A stretch of 59,014 nucleotides of DNA from JAJDIA01 sp031555145 (GTDB lineage: Bacteria; Bacteroidota; Bacteroidia; Bacteroidales; Tannerellaceae): contig JAVBUR010000036.1 of NCBI GenBank assembly GCA_031555145.1, positions 1 through 59,014 on the forward strand, read 5' to 3'. This document shows positions 51,553 through 59,014 of the stretch, one piece after another. Each line of letters opens with the position of its first letter. Position 1 is the first letter of the stretch. Below the pieces are notes generated by a model, which saw only the letters and a program-made list of their open reading frames with translations, had not been told where the DNA came from and searched no databases. Position numbers and translations under genes: made by a program.

Positions 51553-53406
51553 TTAATTGGTATATCCCGGGTTCTGTACCAGTTTCGGGTTCGAGTTCAT
51601 ATCGTCACCGTTGATCTTGGTATAGTAGTTCTTTTCCAGGAAGACACGTACCTGCTTCGGCGTGTTGGGATTCTTCTCAAACGTATATTTGCCGTCGGAG
51701 ATGTTATACCAAGGGTTGATGGCCGATCCACGGAAACCGTTCAAACCGCCCTGCGCTACATCGAGGTGGGCGATACGCCAGCGTTTCATATCCCAGAAAC
51801 GGTGATGTTCGAAAGCCAACTCGACTTTGCGTTCGTGACGGATCTTCGCCATATCGATGCCCATATGCGCCGGCATACCGGCACGGCTACGGATCGTATT
51901 GACAGCAGTCAGCGCATCGGCGGGCTTGCCCAATTCATAAGCGGCTTCGGCCAGGTTCAGGTAGGCTTCGCCCAGGCGGAATACCGGCCAGGGAGTTTCC
52001 GACTTACCCATGTTCATATCCGTCAGCGTTTCGTCGAAGAACTTCTTCTGATAGAATCCGGTCTTCGAGGCGTCACCGGCGTCGGCGCCACCATCCTTAC
52101 CGGAGGTACTATAGGTCTGTCCGCCGATCTCTACCTTATTACCACCGTCAGGCTGGCTGGTAGCCACATAGCGTGTACCACTGGCGTCAATCACACCACG
52201 GTACCATTCCATGATGGAACCTTTCATCGGTGAACCCGGCAGATAGATCGTCGCATACATACGGGGATCTTTGTTCTGGAATACGTCGTACAGGTTGTCG
52301 AAACGAAGCGGAGTACCAGAGCCATCCGTCAACTTGAGAGTGCCTTCCGAACCGTCGGTATATTCATATTCTTCGATCATTTCGAGCGAAGGAGCGATAC
52401 CGCAACCCCAGCCACCTCCACGGAAGGAGAAAGGAGCATTACGCTTGTCCCAGTCATGGCCTTTACCACCGGCTACGTTATACTGTTTCTGGAAGATGTA
52501 TTCGCCGTTGTCGCCATTGCCTTTGAGGAACATATCGCAATAGTTCTGTGATTTGTCGTCGGCTTTCTTGTTATACAACGAATAACGGCCTGAGTTGATC
52601 AGTTCCTGGGCAGCGTTGTAGGCAGACTGGAAGAAACGACCGGCTTCCGACGAAGGAATACCTACCAAGCCATCCAACTGTACGGTTCCGTACCTGGCAA
52701 TCGAACCGGCATACAGCGCGGCACGTGAAGCCAGCGACAGGGCGGCGCCCTTTTCAGCGCGGTATCTTTCGGTAGCCGAACGGGTTACCGGCAATACTTT
52801 AGCTGCATCCAGACATTCGTTGACGATAAAGTCATACAATTCGACCTCCTTGTTACGCGGCACCATCAAGGCATCGATATTATTCGGATCATAGACCTGC
52901 GATTTGTCGATCAGGGGTACACCACCATAACGTTTTACCAACGTAAAATACTGCATGGCGCGCAGGAAGCGGACTTCGCCAATCAACATCGCCTTGTCGG
53001 ATTCCAACAACGACTGTGCAGCCTGCAATTGATCGAGGAAGTCGTTGCAGTTACGGATATTTTTATAGCGGTCGGAAAATTTCTGTTCGAACAACGCATC
53101 TTCGTAGGTATAACTGGCATTACCGTTATCAAACAACGGATCCTTCTGGAACGAAGCCTGCGATTCGTCCGACATAGAGCTCGGGTTCTGCAAACGCCAA
53201 GCGTCCCGGTACCAGTATTGAAAGTCGTCCACCTGCAATCCATCGTACAGGTTTACCAGTACGGCATTGATCAGCTTCGGTTCCTGCCACACCTGTTCCG
53301 GCGTAATGATATCGAAGTTCTCTTTTTCCAGATAACTGTCACATGCGGTCAGTCCCGCCAGGGCCACCAGGGTGACACCCATTATTTTTGTTATAGTCGT
53401 CTTCAT
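51553..53406 (-). CDS. SusD/RagB-type glycan-binding lipoprotein
   Basis: A 617-residue outer-membrane lipoprotein with a signal ending VALAGLTACDSYLEKE (lipobox LTAC). SusD features include an N-terminal helical part (YKNIRNCNDFLDQLQAAQ), EVRFLRAMQYFTLVKRYGGVPLI, and the C-terminal VRHERKVELAFEHHRFWDMKRWRIA, all standard for the RagB/SusD family. It pairs with the STN-bearing SusC immediately upstream (nine-base gap). Confidence 0.95.
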   Translation of the reverse strand: MKTTITKIMGVTLVALAGLTACDSYLEKENFDIITPEQVWQEPKLINAVLVNLYDGLQVDDFQYWYRDAWRLQNPSSMSDESQASFQKDPLFDNGNASYTYEDALFEQKFSDRYKNIRNCNDFLDQLQAAQSLLESDKAMLIGEVRFLRAMQYFTLVKRYGGVPLIDKSQVYDPNNIDALMVPRNKEVELYDFIVNECLDAAKVLPVTRSATERYRAEKGAALSLASRAALYAGSIARYGTVQLDGLVGIPSSEAGRFFQSAYNAAQELINSGRYSLYNKKADDKSQNYCDMFLKGNGDNGEYIFQKQYNVAGGKGHDWDKRNAPFSFRGGGWGCGIAPSLEMIEEYEYTDGSEGTLKLTDGSGTPLRFDNLYDVFQNKDPRMYATIYLPGSPMKGSIMEWYRGVIDASGTRYVATSQPDGGNKVEIGGQTYSTSGKDGGADAGDASKTGFYQKKFFDETLTDMNMGKSETPWPVFRLGEAYLNLAEAAYELGKPADALTAVNTIRSRAGMPAHMGIDMAKIRHERKVELAFEHHRFWDMKRWRIAHLDVAQGGLNGFRGSAINPWYNISDGKYTFEKNPNTPKQVRVFLEKNYYTKINGDDMNSNPKLVQNPGYTN

Positions 53407-53415
53407 ATGCGTGTT

Positions 53416-56400
53416 TTAAAAAGTAAGATTAACACCAAAATTAAATGTTTGCATCTGCGGATAGTAACGCATTGATCCTTCCTTGTTTTCAGGGTCCATA
53501 TACTTGATCATACCATCCGTACCGGTAAAGGTCAGCAGGTTGAAAGCATTCAGATATACGCGGAGGTTTTCGATTCCCGAACGCTGCATCAGTTTCTTGG
53601 GGAAGGTATAACCAAATTCAAGCGTTTTCAGGCGCAGGTAAGAGGCCTTCTGCATGGTCCAGGTATTGTTCGAGCGGTTGGCTGAGAAACCTGTCGGGCG
53701 CAAGGCCGGCATATAACCCGAGATCCATTCGCTGCTGGGGTTTGACGGGTCAGACAGGTGCCAGCGGTCGAGCCACATACTGATACCGTTACCCAAGCCC
53801 TGCTGGATAAACGGGTCGAGGAAGTCGCCACCCGTATACACTTCGTGTCCGGCAGCACCTTGGAAGAAGAGCGTAAGGTCGAAGCCTTTGTAGGCACCAT
53901 ACATATTCAAACCATAGTACATACGCGGTGTATCGCCGTGACCGATCGGTTGATCATCCTTACCGTCGATGATACCGTCATTATTCCAGTCCTGGAACTT
54001 CATATCACCCGGCAGCAACGATTTGTTACCGTTTCCGTCCTGGATCGGTGAGTTGAGGATATCCTCAAAGCTTTGGAACTGGCCGATCACGCGCTTGCCC
54101 CAACTGATATTCTTGTAGCGGTCGTTGGTGTTGTTACGCCAGTTGTCGAACATATTGGCCGATGCTGCACGCTCCACATATCCGTAATATTCACGTGTGG
54201 TAGAGAAGTTACCTTTGACTTCATAGGTAAAATCCTGGATCTGGTTACGGTGTCCGACTACGATTTCAAAACCGCGGGTCTTGTCCGTATTCAGGTTTTC
54301 ATCCGGCAAAGACTGTCCGAAAGTAGTCGGCAACGTCAATACACGTGTTGCCAACAGGCCTTCACGTTTACGATTAAAGTAGTCAAATTCAACACTCAAC
54401 AATCCTTGGTTGATAGAAGCTTCAAATCCGACGTTGGACGTAACAGACTCATACCAGGTAAGGTTGGGATTCGGCATACCCTTATCTTTAGCACCGTTGG
54501 AAAGACCGCCGCTGCCAAGTACGTAGTTACCCGAAGGATAGGTATAACCGCTCAGGTATTGATAAGGCAACATATACCATTTATCACCTACTTTATAGCT
54601 CGTTTCATCACCTACTTTACCGATAGAGCCTCTGAATTTGAAGTTATCGAACATCGGCAGTGCATCCTTGAAGAAACCTTCTTCCGAAATACGCCATCCT
54701 AATGAAACTGCCGGGAAGAAGCCCCAACGTTTATCCGGAGCAAACTTGTATGAACCGTCATAACGGAAGCTAACTTCAGCCAGATACTTGCTGGCATAAG
54801 CATAGTTCACACGGCCAACCAAACCGGCATGAGCAGAAACTTCTGCCGTACCGTCATTATTCATATTTACTTTATCACCAGCGCGAATCTGATCGATGGC
54901 ACTGATAGAGAACTGGCGATAGGCTTCCACCCAGTCCGTACGGTCGTTATAGAATTCCCACAAAGCCAATGCCGAAATATCATGCAGACCGAAGGTGTTT
55001 TTATAGTTCATCGATAACTGCACGTTCGGTTTGAAATAGTTGGTCGACTTTGTTGTCAACGTCGAAACGGTATGACTGCCTGTTGCGTTATAGACATCCT
55101 TGGCTGCGTCATACGCATATTCGTAGTATTCTTTATACCATTTACGGCTATATTCGTTATCGAAGTCATACGACATCAATGCCTTGGCCGACAACCCTTT
55201 TACCCAGGGTAACTGCCAGTTAAGAGCGATAGCACCGTTGAACTCACGACGATCACGACGGTCGTAACCTACATTGTCGATTTCCGACAGATGGACAGGG
55301 TTCCCCTTGTCACCAGGATTCGACCAGTATTGTTCGTTGTCGTTGGCATAGATCGGGAATACCGGTTTAGCCATCTGGATACTCCGGGTAAGCGGGTCAG
55401 CTTCATAAGGCTTGTTACGTGTATCCAAACGTCCGCTCAACTGCAAATCAACGGTGAATCCTTTAACGATTTCAGCACTGATATTAGAACGTACGTTATA
55501 TTTGGAGAAATCATAATCGTTCGATTTGTAGATACCTTCCTGATAGGTATAACCCAGTGAAAAGAAGTATTTTACCTTTTCTGTTCCACCTGATACACTC
55601 ATGTTATGATAGGTCTGCGGAATGGCGCTGCGGATCACGGCATCATACCAGTCAGTGGTACCGATACCCTGTTTGAAGCGATCCAGGTCGTCAGCCGAAT
55701 ACGGAGCGGCTACGCCGACGTTCTGCTGTGCTTCATTATACAAGGTTGCATATTCGTAGCCATTGAGCAATTCCGGATAGCGGGTAATGTTTTGTATACC
55801 CACATAACCTGTATAGTTAATCTTAGGCTTAGATACTTCACCTTTCTTTGTTGTGATCAGAATAACGCCATTGGCGCCCTTGAAACCATACACAGAGGCC
55901 GAGGCATCTTTCAATACGCTGATAGATTCGATATCGTTGGCATCGATCTGGTTGAACTCGCGTTCTACACCGTCAACAATGACCAGTGCGCTACCGAAAC
56001 CACGGATATCCACCGAAGCAGCGTCATCACCAGGAGCGCCACTACGCTGAACTGCGCGCAGACCCGGAAGTTTACCGGCCAGGGCATTCGTCACGTTCGG
56101 GGTTTTTACCGTCGTGATTTCTTTGGCCTGCAAAGAGGCTACCGAACCAGTCACCGTCGCACGTTTCTGTACACCGTAACCTACTACCACAACTTCGTCG
56201 AGTGACTGCGTATCTTCTTTCAGTACGATATGCAGCGGCTGGTTGTTGCGGATCACAATTTCCTGCGAGATATAACCGATGTACGAGATAACCAGCGTAG
56301 ATCCTACCGGTGCGGGAAGGCTGAAATCGCCGTCCAGTCCGGTAATGCTACCATTGGTTGTACCTTTCACAAACACGTTAGCGCCGATAACGGTCTCACC

Positions 56401-56847
56401 ACGCTCGTCCACTACAATCCCTTTAATTTCGGACTGTGTTTGCTGAACTACGGTTGCCTTCGGTGTTTCATTGACAGAGAGCAGGATATCCTTGTCGATC
56501 ACCTTGTAAACGACGTCTGTACCCTTGAATACCTGGTCAAGCAGTGTAAACACGCTTTCCTGGTTCGCATCGACAGACACCTTCCGGTCTCCATCGATCA
56601 ACTTGCTGTTGTAGAAGAACTTGAATTCCGTTTGTTCCTCAATTTCTTCCAATACATTCACGACTGCCACCTGCTTCATGTGCATGGACAAGGTCGCTTT
56701 TTGAGCGTATGTTTGCGCGGCAAACACGCTACAGACAGAGAGACATAATAAGAATGTGGATAATTTCATAATCCGAGAAGTTTTTTTTCCTACCTGCGTT
56801 CGATCATAAACCCATCGAACCAGTTGCACTAATTGATTCTTTGTCAT
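53416..56847 (-). CDS. SusC/RagA TonB-dependent transporter with STN signalling domain
   Basis: A 1143-residue protein. A short cytoplasmic lead (MTKNQLVQLVRWVYDRTQVG) precedes the signal segment MKLSTFLLCLSVCSVFAAQT. An STN domain (about 50-125) is followed by a carboxypeptidase-regulatory-like domain (IKGIVVDERGETVIGANVFVKG), a TonB box (LDEVVVVGYGVQKRATVTGSV), a plug (VDIRGFGSALVIVDGV) and a long barrel ending FNFGVNLTF. The STN domain is the part that contacts FecR-type anti-sigma factors, which matches the fecR-like gene 167 bases upstream. An alternative start is M27. Confidence 0.95.
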   Translation of the reverse strand: MTKNQLVQLVRWVYDRTQVGKKTSRIMKLSTFLLCLSVCSVFAAQTYAQKATLSMHMKQVAVVNVLEEIEEQTEFKFFYNSKLIDGDRKVSVDANQESVFTLLDQVFKGTDVVYKVIDKDILLSVNETPKATVVQQTQSEIKGIVVDERGETVIGANVFVKGTTNGSITGLDGDFSLPAPVGSTLVISYIGYISQEIVIRNNQPLHIVLKEDTQSLDEVVVVGYGVQKRATVTGSVASLQAKEITTVKTPNVTNALAGKLPGLRAVQRSGAPGDDAASVDIRGFGSALVIVDGVEREFNQIDANDIESISVLKDASASVYGFKGANGVILITTKKGEVSKPKINYTGYVGIQNITRYPELLNGYEYATLYNEAQQNVGVAAPYSADDLDRFKQGIGTTDWYDAVIRSAIPQTYHNMSVSGGTEKVKYFFSLGYTYQEGIYKSNDYDFSKYNVRSNISAEIVKGFTVDLQLSGRLDTRNKPYEADPLTRSIQMAKPVFPIYANDNEQYWSNPGDKGNPVHLSEIDNVGYDRRDRREFNGAIALNWQLPWVKGLSAKALMSYDFDNEYSRKWYKEYYEYAYDAAKDVYNATGSHTVSTLTTKSTNYFKPNVQLSMNYKNTFGLHDISALALWEFYNDRTDWVEAYRQFSISAIDQIRAGDKVNMNNDGTAEVSAHAGLVGRVNYAYASKYLAEVSFRYDGSYKFAPDKRWGFFPAVSLGWRISEEGFFKDALPMFDNFKFRGSIGKVGDETSYKVGDKWYMLPYQYLSGYTYPSGNYVLGSGGLSNGAKDKGMPNPNLTWYESVTSNVGFEASINQGLLSVEFDYFNRKREGLLATRVLTLPTTFGQSLPDENLNTDKTRGFEIVVGHRNQIQDFTYEVKGNFSTTREYYGYVERAASANMFDNWRNNTNDRYKNISWGKRVIGQFQSFEDILNSPIQDGNGNKSLLPGDMKFQDWNNDGIIDGKDDQPIGHGDTPRMYYGLNMYGAYKGFDLTLFFQGAAGHEVYTGGDFLDPFIQQGLGNGISMWLDRWHLSDPSNPSSEWISGYMPALRPTGFSANRSNNTWTMQKASYLRLKTLEFGYTFPKKLMQRSGIENLRVYLNAFNLLTFTGTDGMIKYMDPENKEGSMRYYPQMQTFNFGVNLTF

Positions 56848-56914
56848 ATATTTGTAATGATTTAGATTAAAAAAGACTCAGTTGCTTGTTTTTACTTGCA
56901 GCGTACCTTTCATG

Positions 56915-56941
56915 CGGGAAAATGCGGCTAACATTTTCCCG
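56915..56941. other. Perfect hairpin in the SusC leader region
   Basis: CGGGAAAATG and its exact complement CATTTTCCCG flank a 7-base loop in the 167-base gap between the FecR-like and SusC-like genes. On the minus (coding) strand no T-run follows, so it is not an ordinary terminator of that transcript. On the plus strand a T-rich stretch follows, but no plus gene is present. Confidence 0.5.
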
Positions 56942-57014
56942 TGTGTTTTTCTTCTGCAAGGTTCTTTTCTGTACACACTTGCTATATCATAGGCGGTATC
57001 TATTTATGTTTACA

Positions 57015-58127
57015 TTACTTATTTAGGGTAACAATGGTATATTTCCTTCCATTGCTATCGTCTTCCGTAGCTTGCTGGATGGCATAATCTATCTTATGAA
57101 TATGCTTGAAGTAATCAAGCACCTGAAACAACTGCCGGTTGTCGAACGTACCGGTGAACGGGTACGTATTAATGACCGGATTCTTCACCACGAACTTCAC
57201 ATTATAGAAATTCGATAGTTTGCTGACGACCTCAGGCATGGGGGTATCTTTGAATATCAGTACGCCTTCTTTCCACATATACTCGTTTTCGGTCGGTACT
57301 TCGCGGATAGCAACCTGTTTCGTCTCCAGGTTGTAGGTAGCTTTTTCCTTCGGTGCCAACGGCTTCTCCTTCACCACTACGTTCCGCGAGATGAGGTTGT
57401 AGGCATATTCGCTGTCGACAGCCAGTTGCTGTTCAGTCAGATGCTTTGTCGCATCCGTGAATTGCAATACCACGGCTCCGTTTACCAGCGTGGTATAGAC
57501 CTCGCGTTCGTTCGGGTAGGCATTAATATTGAAACGCGTGCCAAGCACCTTGATCCGCATATTATCTTCGGCCACGCTAACGATAAAAGGATGCTTCGTA
57601 TCGGATGTCACCTCAAAATAGCCCTCTCCTTCCAGCATCACCCGGCGTTCTTTCGGATCGAAGGGAACGGGATAAACCAGCTTACTGGCGGAATTGAGAT
57701 GGACTTGCGTTCCGTCGGGCAATGTCAGGTTAGTACGCATACCGGCGTTGGTCTGTATGGTGACAAACTGGGGTTTCATGTCTACCCAGCTGCTGAACTG
57801 GAAATAATTCATGCCCACCGAGACGAGAAACAAAACGCAAGCGGCTGCTACAGCGGTCCACTTCAGCGAGGTTCGGAGCGTTCTCCGGCGGATCGTTTGC
57901 CGTACCTGCCGGAATGCCTTGTGTGAATCCCGCTGCTCGATCCGTTCTTTGGTCTGCCCCGCGTGATAAATGGCATAGACCTGGTTCGCAAGCTTTTCGT
58001 TGTCTGCGCTTTCCTGCATCCAGCGAACAATGCGCTCGTTTTCCTCGCGGGTTGTCTTCCCGCTTATATATCGGAACAAGAGGGCTTCCTCCATGCTGTA
58101 GTATTCGTCTTCCACTTGCATATTCAT
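57015..58127 (-). CDS. FecR-family anti-sigma factor
   Basis: A 370-residue inner-membrane protein. A cytoplasmic helical N-terminus (about 1-85) is followed by one membrane span (about 88-108, WTAVAAACVLFLVSVGMNYF). The periplasmic FecR domain contains NLTLPDGTQVHLNSASKLVYP, RVMLEGEGYFEVTSD and IKVLGTRFNINAYP. The C-terminal DUF4974-type domain includes EGVLIFKDTPMPEVVSKLSNFY. It would hold the ECF sigma factor inactive until the STN domain of the adjacent SusC reports ligand. It is divergent from the sigma gene (120-base spacer) and co-directional with SusC. Confidence 0.93.
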   Translation of the reverse strand: MNMQVEDEYYSMEEALLFRYISGKTTREENERIVRWMQESADNEKLANQVYAIYHAGQTKERIEQRDSHKAFRQVRQTIRRRTLRTSLKWTAVAAACVLFLVSVGMNYFQFSSWVDMKPQFVTIQTNAGMRTNLTLPDGTQVHLNSASKLVYPVPFDPKERRVMLEGEGYFEVTSDTKHPFIVSVAEDNMRIKVLGTRFNINAYPNEREVYTTLVNGAVVLQFTDATKHLTEQQLAVDSEYAYNLISRNVVVKEKPLAPKEKATYNLETKQVAIREVPTENEYMWKEGVLIFKDTPMPEVVSKLSNFYNVKFVVKNPVINTYPFTGTFDNRQLFQVLDYFKHIHKIDYAIQQATEDDSNGRKYTIVTLNK

Positions 58128-58219
58128 CGTTATTCACACTTATGACAATCCCGTGACGCCACACCCTAAACCGATCAACAAAAAAAGTACAAGAAACCTT
58201 AAACAAATGCGAATAATCT

Positions 58220-58227
58220 TACCTTTG
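58220..58227 (+). promoter_or_regulatory. Candidate -7 element for the ECF sigma gene
   Basis: TACCTTTG matches TAnnTTTG 20 bases upstream of the ATG. No match was seen for the fecR-like gene on the other strand of the same 120-base spacer. Confidence 0.5.
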
Positions 58228-58247
58228 CATAAATGCGTTGAAGTAAG

Positions 58248-58802
58248 ATGAGCGACGAGAGACTGGTAATCCAATTACAGGAAGGGAGTGAAACGGCCTA
58301 CAAAGCCCTCTTTCTGAAATATTATTCGCCACTAAGTGAATACGCCTCCCAGTATATTCAAGACATGGAGGCGGAAGAACTGGTGCAGGATCTGATGCTC
58401 TACCTGTGGGAGTCACGCAAGTCGCTGTTTATCCAAAGTTCACTGGAATCGTACCTGTTCACCGCTACCCGGCACCGTTGCCTGAACGCTATCAAAAAGA
58501 ACCTGTACCACAAACAGACCCACCACATCCTGTATGAGCAGTTGAAGGATCAGATCGAAGACCCGGACTACTACCTGCTCAACGAACTATCCGCCAATAT
58601 CGAAAAGGCGATTAGTGAACTGCCCGACAACTACCGTGAAGTATTCATATTAAGCCGCTCCAGCGACATGACCAACGCTCAGATAGCCGCCCAGTTCGGT
58701 GTCTCCGTCAAAACGGTAGAATACCGCATCACCCAGTCTATCAAAGTCCTCCGCATCAAACTCAAAGACTACCTCCCCCTCATCGCATTCCTGCTGCCCT
58801 AA
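58248..58802 (+). CDS. ECF RNA polymerase sigma factor (Bacteroidetes sigma-70 type)
   Basis: A 184-residue sigma factor. Region 2 (about 20-85) contains YSPLSEYASQYIQDMEAEELVQDLMLYLWE and the SYLFTATRHRCLNAIKK promoter-melting stretch. Region 4 (about 120-175) has ELPDNYREVFILSRSSDMTNAQIAAQFGVSVKTVEYRI, the -35-binding helix-turn-helix. It is the partner of the FecR-like anti-sigma and the STN-type SusC. The gene points away from both, although such genes usually run in the same direction. After its stop the window holds only repeat sequence. Confidence 0.94.
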   Translation: MSDERLVIQLQEGSETAYKALFLKYYSPLSEYASQYIQDMEAEELVQDLMLYLWESRKSLFIQSSLESYLFTATRHRCLNAIKKNLYHKQTHHILYEQLKDQIEDPDYYLLNELSANIEKAISELPDNYREVFILSRSSDMTNAQIAAQFGVSVKTVEYRITQSIKVLRIKLKDYLPLIAFLLP

Positions 58803-58869
58803 CCAGTACCCCCCAAAAACAGCGAAGCAAGCCTATACATCCAAAGGTGCTTTATATTCAAATACAACG

Positions 58870-59014
58870 AAATATGAAAGTAATGGGTGTTCGCCGCGAC
58901 GATGAATGCCCGGTCACGGGCATCGTGTTCGTAGCCGTGGGTGCAAGCCCACGGACAGGAGGATGGGTGATGTTTATGCGCCGCGTCAGCGCCGCCGTAA
59001 TTGCCCGACCGGCG
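58870..59014. repeat. REP/BIME-like palindromic repeat, right copy (cut by window end)
   Basis: This is the inverted copy of 91-236, with 142 of 146 aligned positions the same. It contains hairpin ATGCCCG-GTCA-CGGGCAT (58906-58923) and a perfect REP at 58931-58954: GTAG followed by CCGTGGG-TGCAAG-CCCACGG. The other half of the unit runs off the window. Confidence 0.78.

Overview
The window looks like a Bacteroidales chromosome, most likely Parabacteroides or a close relative. The reasons are two SusC/SusD pairs, two hybrid two-component (HTCS) regulators, repeated matches to the Bacteroidetes -7 element TAnnTTTG upstream of genes, and a remnant of a type IX secretion (T9SS) sorting domain. 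The genus is inference. No rRNA, tRNA, CRISPR array or intact transposase was seen. Both window ends lie in copies of one palindromic repeat in inverted orientation, so the window may be a contig that broke at repeats.

Layout. 0.3-4.2 kb (minus): an AspT/YidE-type transporter and a cation:proton antiporter in one operon. 4.3-7.6 kb (plus): glycogen branching enzyme and mannose-6-phosphate isomerase, separated by a REP/BIME-like repeat. 7.6-11.8 kb: an NtrC-type regulator and a phosphorelay histidine kinase, convergent and abutting. They are followed by a non-coding stretch with a palindromic candidate enhancer, a consensus sigma-54 promoter, a 23-codon ORF that is essentially a bare signal peptide, and a terminator. 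11.9-15.4 kb (minus): phenylacetate-CoA ligase, ACT protein, a 46-residue symporter accessory protein and a sodium:solute symporter. 15.6-25.4 kb (plus): an HTCS regulator with no SusCD partner nearby, then folC, an MFS transporter, ispE and a YgiQ radical SAM protein. 25.5-27.0 kb: a hipBA-type module with two evenly spaced operators.

27.0-32.7 kb is an accessory island. It holds a repeat-rich non-coding stretch, two paralogous secreted proteins of unknown function, a frameshifted T9SS-sorted remnant, a small exported protein, and a large secreted protein with a TonB-plug-like end. 32.8-42.3 kb is a SusCD pair divergent from an HTCS regulator whose kinase and receiver signature residues are lost. 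42.3-46.7 kb carries an M28 peptidase and a pair comprising a membrane protein and a PD40 lipoprotein that contains a CxxCH motif. 46.8-58.8 kb is a polysaccharide utilisation locus under an ECF sigma/FecR switch: SusC with an STN domain, SusD, a DUF3823 lipoprotein, GH130 and GH2. A strong terminator hairpin sits immediately upstream of the GH130 gene.

The most interesting candidate for an undescribed system is the kinase/NtrC pair coupled to a sigma-54-driven signal-peptide-only ORF (7.6-11.83 kb). The degenerate HTCS at 38.3-42.3 kb is second.
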